From: Bog-257 sp963805985
Lineage (GTDB): Bacteria; Acidobacteriota; Terriglobia; Terriglobales; Acidobacteriaceae
Reading direction: 5' to 3'
DNA length: 64,000 nt
NCBI GenBank assembly: GCA_963805985.1
Contig: CAWDWG010000001.1
Span: forward strand, 558,001-622,000
Made by a program: the position numbers and the translations under genes. Of the stretch, positions 18,043 through 26,880 are shown in pieces. Position 1 is the first letter of the stretch. Every line of letters starts with the position of its first letter. The notes beneath the pieces were generated by a model, which did not search any database, had not been told where the DNA came from, and saw nothing but the letters and a program-made list of their open reading frames with translations.

Positions 18043-19705
18043 TCACTTTCCTTCGGGCTCCGGCTTGGCGGCTTCGGCCTGCAGGCTCATTGCTTTGGCG
18101 AAGCACTCGTTGGCCTTGGCAGCGTCGCCCATATCACGATAGGCGACGGCCATGTTGCGGTAGATGTGGGCTTGATCTCCCAGGCTCAGGTTAATGTCGC
18201 GCAGAGCATGTTGGTATCGTGAAATGGCTTCCGCCAAATGGCCCTGCTTCTGCTGGTCGTAGCCGATGTACATGTTGCTAATGCCTTCATTGGGACCAAG
18301 CACGGAGGCTCGATAGAAGTAGGGCATCGCCTCGTCCAATTTGCCCCGCTCGACCAGTTGAAGACCAATATTGACATCGGCTACCCAATGATTAGGGACG
18401 GTAGCTGCGGCGTGTTCCCACAAGGTGAGATTGTCCCCCCAATAGCCGATCTGGCGGTGACTCACCATCACTAATGCCAACAGTACGACAGTGCCTGCCG
18501 TGGCAAGCCAGCCGACGGAGATATGACGCTTGGCCACCCAGTCGGAGACACCCCAGCACACGATAATGAACAGACCTATGTAGGGTTGGTAGCCAAAACG
18601 GTCAGCCATTCCCTGCCGTCCGGCTTGAAGGATGCCGATCATCGGGACCATCATGCCCAGAAACCAGAACCAGCCTACCGGCACGTAGCGATAACGGCGA
18701 GCCATCCATACTAGCCGCCGTGATTACCAGTAACAGAGCGAGTGCTCCAAGTACCTGCCACATTGTCAGCCAGGCCCCCCGGTGAGGCAGCTCTGGAGCC
18801 ATCCCGGCGGGCCAGAAGAACTTCCTGATATACAGCCAATACGAAAACACGGCGTTCTTGAGCCGCGCCGACAACGGTGGCATTATGCCCGGCCGCACCG
18901 AGCCCTGGGCATAGATGGTGAACATAGCATCGGCAACGCACAGCGTGAGAAGTGGAAGCTTCTCTTTCACCAATTGCCAAAAGCTTTGCTGGGGATATAT
19001 CTCAAACGGCGGCGAGGAGGTGGGCGCATTGGGAAACATCCGCTGCAGCGGCCAGAAATCCCACAACAACAGGACAGCGGGCAGAGTGATGATCTGTGGC
19101 TTGGCCAGCAATCCAAAGAGGAACAAGACTGCGACCGCCCGGTAGCGCCACTCGGTCGGGTTGCGGGCGTACCACTGATACGTTCCCAAGGTCAGAATAA
19201 AGAAGAGGGTGCAGAGCAGGCTCCTGCGCTCGGCAATCCATGCCACGTCCTCCACGTTCATGGGATGGACGGCAAACAGCATGGCCACCATGAAACTGCG
19301 GCCCGTGTAACCGGTCGCTCGCCTCAGCACGAGGAACAAGAGCACGGCATTGAGGGCATGAAAAAGCACGTTCATGTCGTGATGACCGGCGGGATTGGCG
19401 CCGAACAACTGCCAATCCAGCGCATGCGACATCCAGCTCAAGGGAATCCAGTTGGCCATATCCAGCGCCGCAAACGACCAACGGATGGTTTCCCAATTCA
19501 AGCCGTGATGAACGTGGGGATTGTTGACGACGTCCAGATAGTCATCGAGATTGAAAAAGGGATGATGGTGCACGGGGGCATACAGCCCGACCGTAACCAG
19601 CACGAGAAGGACGCTCAGCAGGATGGTGCGGGTTCGCGAATCCGTGAAGAGGAAGTTCTTGGAAGATTGAGTCCTCAGATCAGGCCCTATACCGACAGAC
19701 GCCAC
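18043..19705 (-). pseudogene. TMTC-like protein, paralog 5, split by a frameshift
   Basis: On the minus strand two overlapping frames make one paralog of about 550 residues. The N-terminal frame (GTG at 19705, with GGGGTGAAG upstream) carries NLDDYLDVVNN, LSWMSHALDWQLFG, AVHPMNVEDVAWIAERR and LLAKPQIITLPAVLLLWDF, and loses homology after LLLVITAASMD. The C-terminal frame resumes near 18705 as ARRYRYVPVGWFWFLGMMVPM and continues into TPRs. A change of one base (or two) near 18700-18715 separates them. The site is not a classical slippery sequence. Decay or an assembly error are the simplest readings. Confidence 0.75.
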
Positions 19706-19728
19706 CGCTTCACCCCATGAGTGCGAGG

Positions 19729-19734
19729 AGTATA
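19729..19734 (-). promoter_or_regulatory. Probable -10 of TMTC-like paralog 5
   Basis: TATACT on the minus strand, predicted start near 19722, followed by GGGGTGAAG and the GTG at 19705. It matches the promoters of paralogs 1 and 4 in layout. Confidence 0.4.
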
Positions 19735-19800
19735 TCCGAAGCTATTTCTATCCGGCAATGCTGCGAGAGTTAGGTTTCCGGTGCATGGCGGAGAGCAAGA

Positions 19801-19828
19801 ATAAAGCCGGAGCACTAGGCTCCGGCTT
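19801..19828 (-). terminator. Rho-independent terminator after the PEP-CTERM gene
   Basis: A perfect 9-bp stem (AGCCGGAGC / GCTCCGGCT, loop ACTAG) lies about 35 bases past the stop codon of the PEP-CTERM gene. On the minus strand it is followed by TTTATTCTT. Confidence 0.75.
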
Positions 19829-19861
19829 CGAGAAATGACCTGGGGGAAGGGTCGGTTGAAA

Positions 19862-20509
19862 TTAGAACAGCTTGCGGCGCAGGACGCCAGCCAGGCCGAG
19901 GATGCCAGAACCGAACAGCATGATGCTGCTGGGCTCAGGAACCGAGGTACCGGTCGTGCTGGTGCTGGTGCTGGTGCCGGTGCTGCTGGTGCTGCCGAGA
20001 ACCGTGAAGGCTTCCGACGGGATCGATCCAACGGAGTTCTCCGAAGCCTGTGAGCCGCCGGAGTTCTCATCCCAGTAAACTGGGTCGCCGCTGGGGACGC
20101 TGGCGTTCTGCAGGTTCAGCCAGTAGGTGCCGGCATTGAGCGTCGGGCCGTTGAACGAGGTGTTTTCCTGGCAGACGTTGTAGCCGTACTGGTTGGCGGT
20201 GCAGGAGCCCTGCGTGAAGTTGACAGTCTGATCAAAATAGCTGGTTCCGCTGTTCTCACCCGAGGTGATCGACAGTTCAGCCGAGGTCAGAGTGTCGCCC
20301 GAGAACAGCCACATTCCGAAGCTGCCGCCGGTGATGGTGGTGTTGTTGTTAGTGACGTTGAATGTGTCGCTAACGACGAAACCAAAGTTGACGGTCCAGG
20401 CATCGGTGTTACCGTTGATAGCACCATTGCTGTAGACTGTCTGGGCCACGGCCGGGACTACGGCGAGGCACAGAGCGAGCAGTGACAGCGAAGCGATACG
20501 CATTTTCAA
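19862..20509 (-). CDS. PEP-CTERM sorting domain protein, copy 1
   Basis: A 215-residue secreted protein with an N-terminal signal peptide (cleavage near AVAQ) and a C-terminal sorting signal: SVPEPSSIMLFGSGILGL, a hydrophobic helix and a basic tail RRKLF. Such proteins are exported by Sec, cut by an exosortase and released or anchored at the surface. The body is a beta-rich, serine/threonine/asparagine-rich domain with no named function; a low-complexity STSTSTTGTS linker precedes the signal. The TTG at 20509 has GGAGG nine bases upstream and is preferred over the ATG at 20503. A sigma-54-like promoter lies upstream and a terminator downstream. A paralog is at 43865. No exosortase is in the window. 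Confidence 0.88.
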   Translation of the reverse strand: MKMRIASLSLLALCLAVVPAVAQTVYSNGAINGNTDAWTVNFGFVVSDTFNVTNNNTTITGGSFGMWLFSGDTLTSAELSITSGENSGTSYFDQTVNFTQGSCTANQYGYNVCQENTSFNGPTLNAGTYWLNLQNASVPSGDPVYWDENSGGSQASENSVGSIPSEAFTVLGSTSSTGTSTSTSTTGTSVPEPSSIMLFGSGILGLAGVLRRKLF

Positions 20510-20585
20510 GGATCGAACCCTCCTTTAGGTTCAATTCACGTACAGACCCAATTTGCCCCATAGCGAGAGAGGCTAACCCTACTGG

Positions 20586-20601
20586 TGCAATCCTCGTGCC
20601 A
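20586..20601 (-). promoter_or_regulatory. Sigma-54 (-24/-12) promoter of the PEP-CTERM gene
   Basis: The minus strand reads TGGCACGAGGATTGCA, with GG and GC separated by exactly ten bases: an exact fit to the sigma-54 consensus. The predicted start is near 20575, giving a leader of about 65 bases before the TTG at 20509. Confidence 0.7.
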
Positions 20602-20867
20602 CGATAAGTCCAATGAATACCGTATTTTTGGAGCTTTGCCTGTGCAGGTGTTTGCGACATTGTTCTAGGCAATTTCCCTCCCGAGTTGGGTCATTCCCGA
20701 CCATGGTGTCAGTTTTCATATAGTTAGGTCGAAAAGCCCGGGTAGGGAAACGACTTCGCCAGGTTGCGGACAGTGCTGCAAATCATCCGTTGTGATTGGG
20801 GAGATATCTTTATCGAGATTGGGGGATCGCTGTAAGCTTATCAATACACAAGCCTTATGCGTTTAGT
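20602..20867. other. Spacer upstream of the sigma-54-like promoter
   Basis: No convincing gene. The short minus-strand frame that overlaps the promoter has no family features. An activator site for the sigma-54-like promoter would be expected here, about 100-200 bases upstream, but I see no clear palindrome. No obvious terminator follows glmM. Confidence 0.4.
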
Positions 20868-22253
20868 TTACTCAACTGCGGGGCCGACGCCAATTGCTGA
20901 CTCGATGGCGTTAGCAATGGCATCCGTGTGGCGTCGCATCTCGGTCTCCGACTCGGCCTCGATCATGACCCGGGCAAGCTTTTCCGTGCCGGAGTAACGC
21001 ACCACGACACGGCCGTTGCCATTCAGTTCGCCCTCAGCCCGCTGAATCGTCTCCATCACAGCCGTAAGTCTTTCAAAAGGAACCTTTTCTCGCACCTTGA
21101 CGTTCTTGATCTCTTGCGGAAACACCTTCATGTCGGCCACCAGCTCGGAGAGCGGCTTGTCGGTTCGCGCCATCACCTCGAGAACCCGCAAACCCGTCAG
21201 AATGCCATCGCCCGTGGTCGTGTCGATATCGCGGAAGAGGATATGGCCGGATTGCTCTCCACCCAGAGTCGCGCCTGTCTCCAGCATCTTCTCGAGAACG
21301 TATTTGTCTCCTACGGGAGCGCGTAACATGCTGATTCCACTTCTCTTAAGCGCGGCCTCGAGGCCCATATTGGACATTGTGGTCGCCACCACCATGTCGT
21401 TGTGCAGGCGGACATGGGTTTTCATATCCCGAGCCGCCAGCAGCAGTACCGCATCGCCGTTTGCGATTTGCCCGGACGCATCGCAGAACAGTGCCCTGTC
21501 GGCATCGCCATCGAAGGTAATCCCGAGATCGTATTTGTCTGGAAATGAGGCAATGGCTTGGGCGATGTGTTCCGGATGAAGAGCTCCGCAGCCGGCATTG
21601 ATATTTCGGCCGGTAGGCTCGGTATGCAGGAAGTCAGCTGAGATTCCGCACTCGCGAAAGACCAGCGGGGCAATCGTCGTCGCGGCTCCGTTAGCGCAAT
21701 CTACCAACACGCGAAACTCGCTGAAGTCGGTGTCGGCAGTGAAGTCCGCTAACCAATGAGCGTACTGCTCCCGAAGCCGGCTCTCACCCGGCAACATCCC
21801 GCAATCGGGCACAGTGTTGTGGGACACCGCCGCGGCCAGCTGTTCGATGTGGGCAAAGATCTCGGCTTCGATCTCATGCTCCAACTCGTCCGAGAGCTTA
21901 TAGCCGTCGGCGCCAAAGACTTTGATGCCGTTGTCGTGCCATGGATTATGCGAGGCTGATATCACGATGCCGGCGGCAAAGCCATTGGTTCGGGTCAGAT
22001 AGGCAATGCCGGGTGTCGTAATAACTCCTGCGCTGACGACACTGATCCGCGCCGACTCCAAGCCAGCTGCCAGGGCGGCGCTGATCCAGGCACTCGATTC
22101 GCGGGTATCTTGCCCGATCAAGACGCGCGGGTCTTTGCTCCGCGCGACCAGCCGCTGTCCCAAAGCCCGGCCGATCGCGAACACGCTCTTCTGGTCGAGC
22201 GGATACTCGCCCGCGACACCCCGAATTCCATCTGTCCCGAATAGCTGCCGCAA
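20868..22253 (-). CDS. glmM: Phosphoglucosamine mutase GlmM
   Basis: A 461-residue enzyme that converts glucosamine-6-phosphate to glucosamine-1-phosphate for UDP-GlcNAc, peptidoglycan and LPS. It shows the family start LFGTDGIRGVAGEYPLD, the phosphoserine loop ISASHNPWHDNGIKVF, the metal loop TFDGDADRALF, the sugar loop GGEQSGHI and the phosphate site VVRYSGTEKLARVMIE. The frame is open to a GTG at 22301; the TTG at 22253 places the start directly before RQLFGTDG, as in other GlmM proteins, with GAGGGA just upstream. It is the last gene of cdaA-cdaR-glmM. Confidence 0.95.
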   Translation of the reverse strand: MRQLFGTDGIRGVAGEYPLDQKSVFAIGRALGQRLVARSKDPRVLIGQDTRESSAWISAALAAGLESARISVVSAGVITTPGIAYLTRTNGFAAGIVISASHNPWHDNGIKVFGADGYKLSDELEHEIEAEIFAHIEQLAAAVSHNTVPDCGMLPGESRLREQYAHWLADFTADTDFSEFRVLVDCANGAATTIAPLVFRECGISADFLHTEPTGRNINAGCGALHPEHIAQAIASFPDKYDLGITFDGDADRALFCDASGQIANGDAVLLLAARDMKTHVRLHNDMVVATTMSNMGLEAALKRSGISMLRAPVGDKYVLEKMLETGATLGGEQSGHILFRDIDTTTGDGILTGLRVLEVMARTDKPLSELVADMKVFPQEIKNVKVREKVPFERLTAVMETIQRAEGELNGNGRVVVRYSGTEKLARVMIEAESETEMRRHTDAIANAIESAIGVGPAVE

Positions 22254-22315
22254 TCTTCCCTCATTGCCCCGAACAGGGCTTGCCCTGGAAAGCCGCCACA
22301 CTGCCGTCGCCGGCG

Positions 22316-23005
22316 TTAAGGCTGGCCCGCTCTAGCCGATGTTTTCTCCGTGCTGACCGTGACGTGAATCGGCCCCGGTGTTTGCACCCGCACCAGAGGA
22401 TCCGTCACATAAGCGTGGGTGGTAAACGTAGCCTTGCCGACCACTCCGGTGGCATCCACCGGATCGGTCACCGCCGTCTGAATCGACTGTACTCGCCTCT
22501 CCGGCCCCACGATGGTGATTGTGGCTGGATCGGTGACCACATCTGTTATGCCATATCCCGTCAACAGAGTGCCAATGACCCGCGGCTGGACTGGTACGGA
22601 CCGGCTCATACTCCGGTCGAAGCTGATATGAAATTCTGCCGGAACAATCTGCACCACCTTCACATTTCGCGGGACGTGAATGTCTCGCGGCGAAAGCTCG
22701 ATGGTGCGCTCGCCCGGAGTCGATCCCTGCAGGTCGAGAACCGCGTGAACCTCCGAAGGACGTAATTCCTGCAACCGGCGCTCTGGGCCGCGCAGCGTTA
22801 CCCTCGCCTGAAACGGATACTCGGAGTTGATTTCAAGATTCGCTGGAGCATTTTGGAACTCCAGCGGCACGGTCATGGGAACGTCAATGGGCTGGTCGCG
22901 GCCCACCGCCCACCACAGCAGGATCGCGATGGCCAGCGAGACCAGCTTGAAAGGCAGGTTCTTGAGAACGTATTTGCGAAAGAAATTGCCGACCGAAAGG
23001 GCCAT
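22316..23005 (-). CDS. cdaR: YbbR/CdaR-like regulator of diadenylate cyclase
   Basis: A 229-residue protein with one N-terminal helix (LPFKLVSLAIAILLWWAVG) and an outer region with YbbR repeats (VPLEFQNAPANLEI; ATITIVGPERRVQSI). In Firmicutes the CdaR homolog binds membrane CdaA and modulates c-di-AMP synthesis. The gene lies two bases after cdaA and about 60 bases before the preferred glmM start, the same order as in Bacillus and Listeria, which supports the assignment. C-terminal repeats are weaker and the protein has fewer YbbR units than Bacillus CdaR. Confidence 0.85.
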   Translation of the reverse strand: MALSVGNFFRKYVLKNLPFKLVSLAIAILLWWAVGRDQPIDVPMTVPLEFQNAPANLEINSEYPFQARVTLRGPERRLQELRPSEVHAVLDLQGSTPGERTIELSPRDIHVPRNVKVVQIVPAEFHISFDRSMSRSVPVQPRVIGTLLTGYGITDVVTDPATITIVGPERRVQSIQTAVTDPVDATGVVGKATFTTHAYVTDPLVRVQTPGPIHVTVSTEKTSARAGQP

Positions 23006-23007
23006 AG

Positions 23008-23880
23008 TTAGCGTTCTGCTCCGTCGGCAAGATCTTTCTCGCGGCTGAACTGTTCCACCTCGCGCTCCTCCGAAACCAGTTCGCCATCGCTCATCGTCGG
23101 CAGTGCGGCCGTCGGCACATAGCGGCGCAGAAGTTCGCTGAGGCGCTCGCGGAGATACTCCACCGTAATATCGCGCTCGATCGCACCGCCGGCTGCGATG
23201 CTGATGGCACCAGTTTCTTCCGATACCACGACGGAGATGGCGTCGGTCTCCTCCGTTATGCCGATAGCGGCTCGGTGCCGCGTGCCGAATTGCGTCGACA
23301 GCACCGGGTTCATCGACAATGGCAGGAAGCAGGCTGCGGCGGCAATGCGGTTCTTCTGCACGATGACCGCGCCGTCGTGCAATGGCGCGCTGGGGCGAAA
23401 GATGGTGATCAGAAGATCGTAGGAGAGATTGGCATCCAAAGGCACCCCGCTCTCGATGAAGGTGCGCAACCCGATCTCGCGTTCAATGACGATCAGCGCG
23501 CCAGTCGCGGTCTGCGAGAATTGCTCGGCGGCCAGCACAATGTCTTCATAGCTGTCGGAGGCGTGGAACATGCCGCCGCGCCTGGTCGAAAGACGGCGGC
23601 CAAGCCGCGCCAGCGCGTGACGAATCTCCGCGCCGAAAACCACGATGAGCGCAAACACCGCGTACGGAAAGAGTGTAGTGATGAGCCAATCAACCGTGCG
23701 CAGCTGTTCAATGTGCGCCAGCCAGAAGGCGCCGACCAGCAGGATCACGGCAACCAGCATGGGGATCGCGCGTGTCCCTTTGATCAGTTTCAGGAACTCA
23801 TAAATCAGAAACGCCACAACCAGGATGTCGATGATGGAGATCACCGAGAGCTGCGGAATGTGGCCAAAATTCTGTAGCAT
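23008..23880 (-). CDS. cdaA: Membrane diadenylate cyclase CdaA (DacA)
   Basis: A 290-residue enzyme that makes cyclic di-AMP from two ATP. Three N-terminal helices (IIDILVVAFLIYEFL and following) precede the DAC domain, which has both signature motifs: LHDGAVIV (DGA) and FGTRHRAAIG (RHR). A charged tail of about 40 residues follows. The longer frame starts at 24015, but the extra 45 residues are unlike the family; the ATG at 23880, with AAGG upstream, gives the usual MxxNFxHI start. The next genes, cdaR and glmM, follow on the same strand. Confidence 0.92.
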   Translation of the reverse strand: MLQNFGHIPQLSVISIIDILVVAFLIYEFLKLIKGTRAIPMLVAVILLVGAFWLAHIEQLRTVDWLITTLFPYAVFALIVVFGAEIRHALARLGRRLSTRRGGMFHASDSYEDIVLAAEQFSQTATGALIVIEREIGLRTFIESGVPLDANLSYDLLITIFRPSAPLHDGAVIVQKNRIAAAACFLPLSMNPVLSTQFGTRHRAAIGITEETDAISVVVSEETGAISIAAGGAIERDITVEYLRERLSELLRRYVPTAALPTMSDGELVSEEREVEQFSREKDLADGAER

Positions 23881-24030
23881 CCTGGTACCTTGCCGAGAGA
23901 AGAGATGACGCGCGCTGCGTTCGAAAAATAAGTTCGGAAGAAGCTTCTTGCTGGGTACAAGACTATCTATGATTCGCTTTAATTTTAATGCAGCGGAACC
24001 TGGGCCAGGGCACAAATCATGCGGTTGTTA

Positions 24031-25476
24031 TTAGCTTGTTTTGTCCTTAACCTGCTTAACCTGGGCGGCGAATTCGCCTTCACCGAGCAGGGTTCGAACC
24101 TGGTCGCCGGTCTTGAGCTGTGACGCCTGCTTGATCAACTGCCCATTCGCGTCAAACACGAGGGCATAGCCGCGGGCCAGGATGGCCTTCGGTGAAAGCG
24201 CCTCCAGGCTGCTGTGAACCCGCTCCCAGCGCGAACGCTGGCGTAGCAGGATCGTTTCCGGCGCGCTTCTGAGAGCAGTGCTCAGGCGTTCCAACTGGTT
24301 CCTGCGCGCAAGCAATATGCGGGAAATGGCCCCGTGCAAGTCAGTGGAGCGCGATTCCAATTGGCGGCGCATCACCCCGGTGCGCACCCGCATATCATGA
24401 CGGCGTAGTTGTACTTCGAGGGCGTCGATTCGGCGGCCATTCCGCTTCAGAATGCTCGCTTGCGACTGGGCCAGCCGGAAAACTAGATCGTCAATCCGCT
24501 GCTGACGCCGCGCGATCATATCCTGCATGCGTACGAAAACTGCGTGCTGAACCAGACTGGATAGCTCGTTGTTCGCACGCAGCAGCTTGTAATTCATGGC
24601 TTGCGCCAGGCGTTTCCGGAAGGCGAGCAGCTTCTCCGACAACCCCTGTTTGGAGTGGATGACCAGCTCCGCCGCCGCCGAGGGAGTCGGCGCGCGCAGG
24701 TCGGCAACGAAATCGCAGATGGTGAAATCGGTCTCGTGGCCGACCGCGGAGATGACGGGGATATCGGAAGCGGCAATGACGCGCGCCAGGGCTTCGTCAT
24801 TAAAGGCAAACAGGTCCTCGAACGACCCGCCGCCGCGAGCCACGATGATCACATCGACGTGCCCGTGCCGATTGAAGTACCGCACACCACTGCTGACCTC
24901 GGAGGCAGCGACGTCGCCCTGTACCTGTGCCGGGTAGATAAGCACGCCCACGGATTCATGGCGCCGGTGAAGGATGTTGAGAATGTCCTGCACGGCTGCA
25001 CCGCGCGCCGATGTCACCAGTCCGATGCGCCGCGGAAGCGCTGGAATCGGCTTCTTACGCGCCCCGTCGAACAGGCCTTCGGCCGCCAGCTTGTTCTTCA
25101 ACTGCTCAAAGGCGATCTGCAACGCGCCCGCGCCCTTGGGTTCGAGGTGCTCGGCCTGAAATTGCAAATCGCCGCGCTCGTCGTAGACGGTGAGGCGGCC
25201 GCGAGCGATGACTTGCAGGCCGTTCTCCGGGCGAAAACGCAGCAGGCGAGCTTGCGTGCGCCACATGATGGCGCGCATTTGTGCCGAGCCGTCCTTCAAC
25301 GTGAAGTAGAGATGCCCCGATTCCGCCGGCCGGTAATTTGAGATTTCGCCTTCGACATAGACGTCCGTGAAGGCGCGCTCCAGCTGCGTTCGAGCAGCGG
25401 CAACCAGCTCGCGCACCGCATAGATCTTGCGCGGCGGCGCCTGAAAAATCAGCCCGAGCTGTTCCGTGCCGGCCAT
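24031..25476 (-). CDS. xseA: Exodeoxyribonuclease VII large subunit
   Basis: A 481-residue nuclease subunit: N-terminal OB domain (VYVEGEISNYRPAESGHLYF, MRAIMWRTQA), then the catalytic domain with RIGLVTSARGAAVQDI, IIVARGGGSFEDLFAFNDE and VISAVGHETDFTICDFVADL, then a long coiled-coil region. With XseB it degrades single-stranded DNA to oligonucleotides. No xseB lies beside it. The ATG has no Shine-Dalgarno sequence; an extended -10 (TGaTACACT) ends six bases before it. Confidence 0.95.
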   Translation of the reverse strand: MAGTEQLGLIFQAPPRKIYAVRELVAAARTQLERAFTDVYVEGEISNYRPAESGHLYFTLKDGSAQMRAIMWRTQARLLRFRPENGLQVIARGRLTVYDERGDLQFQAEHLEPKGAGALQIAFEQLKNKLAAEGLFDGARKKPIPALPRRIGLVTSARGAAVQDILNILHRRHESVGVLIYPAQVQGDVAASEVSSGVRYFNRHGHVDVIIVARGGGSFEDLFAFNDEALARVIAASDIPVISAVGHETDFTICDFVADLRAPTPSAAAELVIHSKQGLSEKLLAFRKRLAQAMNYKLLRANNELSSLVQHAVFVRMQDMIARRQQRIDDLVFRLAQSQASILKRNGRRIDALEVQLRRHDMRVRTGVMRRQLESRSTDLHGAISRILLARRNQLERLSTALRSAPETILLRQRSRWERVHSSLEALSPKAILARGYALVFDANGQLIKQASQLKTGDQVRTLLGEGEFAAQVKQVKDKTS

Positions 25477-25482
25477 GAGGGA

Positions 25483-25488
25483 AGTGTA
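25483..25488 (-). promoter_or_regulatory. Probable -10 of xseA (leaderless)
   Basis: TACACT with an upstream TG (extended -10) on the minus strand, ending six bases before the xseA ATG. Transcription would start at the start codon. Confidence 0.45.
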
Positions 25489-25495
25489 TCAAGCG

Positions 25496-25616
25496 AGCTG
25501 TCAGCTCTCAGCTGTCCGCCAAAAACTAGTCGCCCGGCAGTCCCCGACGCTCGTGAAAGGGTGCCTTGAGTAATGCTCAAGCTGATAGCTGATAGCCGAC
25601 GGCTTATAGCTGACAG
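25496..25616. repeat. Heptamer-repeat inverted element
   Basis: The left arm (25496-25516) is agctgtc/agctctc/agctgtc. The right arm (25580-25614) is agctgat/agctgat/agccgac/ggcttat/agctgac. The arms are inverted relative to each other (GTCAGCT words) around a core of about 65 bases. It fills the space between xseA and the DUF2905 gene and ends just before that gene's stop codon. Confidence 0.7.
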
Positions 25617-25618
25617 TC

Positions 25619-25840
25619 CTACCTCATCCGATTTACCAAGTACAACACCAGCGATAGGACGATGCTGAGAATGATCGAGGTCATCAGAGGAAAGTAAAAC
25701 GTGGTGTGCTTGCCGCGATAGATAATGTCGCCGGGGAGGCGGCCGATGGGCAGGTTGATCTTGCCGGCCAGAATCAGGATCAATCCAAAGACCAGCAGCA
25801 GCCCGCCAACAAACACCAGCATGCGGCCGAGATCGCCCAT
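25619..25840 (-). CDS. DUF2905 family small membrane protein
   Basis: A 73-residue protein with two helices separated by a short conserved loop, LPIGRLPGDIIYRGKHTTFYFP, which is the hallmark of DUF2905. Function unknown; members are found across many bacterial phyla as small inner-membrane proteins. It lies between the purine nucleoside phosphorylase and xseA genes on the same strand. Confidence 0.88.
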   Translation of the reverse strand: MGDLGRMLVFVGGLLLVFGLILILAGKINLPIGRLPGDIIYRGKHTTFYFPLMTSIILSIVLSLVLYLVNRMR

Positions 25841-25894
25841 GCCTCTAGACTAATACAGGCACCAAGCGCTTTTTGGTGCTTTGATCAAGAACGG

Positions 25895-26749
25895 TTATTG
25901 CCGATCGCCACAATGAGCGGCGATTTTCGGCAGCACTCCTCGCAGCAATGCCAACAATCTCTCGCGAACGCGCTGGCCGGTCTCAACAACTTCTTCCTCT
26001 GTGATCTTTTCGCCGGTGATTCCGGCGGCCATATTTGAGACGCAGGAAATCGCCACGACCTCAAGACCCATATGCCTTGCAACAATGACCTCGGGAACCG
26101 TGGACATGCCGACCAGATCAGCACCGATCGTGCGCAGGAATCGGATCTCGGCGGGCGTCTCGAAGTTCGGACCGGCCACTGCCGCATAGACACCCTCCCC
26201 GATGTCTTCGCCGAGCCGCTCGGATTCCTCCTTGGCGAATTGACGCAGCCGCGGGCTATAGGCCTCAGTCATGTCAGGGTGGCGCACTCCGAGGCGCTCG
26301 TCGTTCTGCCCGATCAGCGGATTTTGTCCGAGGAGATTGATGTGATCGCGCAGCACTACCAGCGCGCCTTTGCGGTATTGGGGATTGATGCCTCCTGCTG
26401 CGTTGGTCAGCACCAGCGCTCGCACTCCCATTCGCGCCAGCATCCGCACGGGGAAGGTGACTTGCTTGACCGAGTAACCCTCGTAGAGATGCGGCCGGCC
26501 TTGCATAACCGCGAGCGGAATACCATCGAGCGCGCCGATCACCAGCCTGCCGGCGTGGCTGACGGCAGAAGTTTTGGCGAAATGGGGAATGCGGTCGTAG
26601 GGAATGATTACGGCGTCCCGCAGCTCATCGGCGAAGCTGCCGAGTCCCGAACCGAGAACCATGCCAATCCGCGGCCGCAAGCTGGTCTGCGCCAGCACGA
26701 GCTGCGCAGCTTCTTCGGCGCGCGCAAAGTCGTCGGTAACGATCGTCAT
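25895..26749 (-). CDS. Purine nucleoside phosphorylase (class I trimeric type)
   Basis: A 284-residue enzyme that splits purine nucleosides with phosphate into base and ribose-1-phosphate (salvage). Motifs in order: MVLGSGLGSFAD (phosphate loop), SHAGRLVIG, QGRPHLYEGYS, ALVLTNAAGGINPQY, RDHINLLGQNPL, YAAVAGPNFETPAEI and VGMSTVPEVIVARHMGLEV. The last, with ISCVSNMAAG, is the base-binding region. The frame is open to 26776; the ATG at 26749 gives the usual N-terminal length. Confidence 0.93.
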   Translation of the reverse strand: MTIVTDDFARAEEAAQLVLAQTSLRPRIGMVLGSGLGSFADELRDAVIIPYDRIPHFAKTSAVSHAGRLVIGALDGIPLAVMQGRPHLYEGYSVKQVTFPVRMLARMGVRALVLTNAAGGINPQYRKGALVVLRDHINLLGQNPLIGQNDERLGVRHPDMTEAYSPRLRQFAKEESERLGEDIGEGVYAAVAGPNFETPAEIRFLRTIGADLVGMSTVPEVIVARHMGLEVVAISCVSNMAAGITGEKITEEEVVETGQRVRERLLALLRGVLPKIAAHCGDRQ

Positions 26750-26880
26750 TTGATAGCACAAGGAGAAGCGACGCACTCACGGTGAAGGGCCAAGGCTTGC
26801 GGCGCTTGTGTCGGATCCTTCGACTCGAGGTCGTCATATCGCCTGCGAGCTCCCGCCTCGCTCACGCCCGCAAAACGGCT

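Noticed and set aside
20409..20672. An 87-residue minus-strand frame over the sigma-54-like promoter region
   Set aside because: Overlaps the PEP-CTERM gene start and promoter; no family features.
25496..25616. Heptamer arrays as CRISPR
   Set aside because: Units are 7 bases, contiguous, without spacers, and no cas genes are present.
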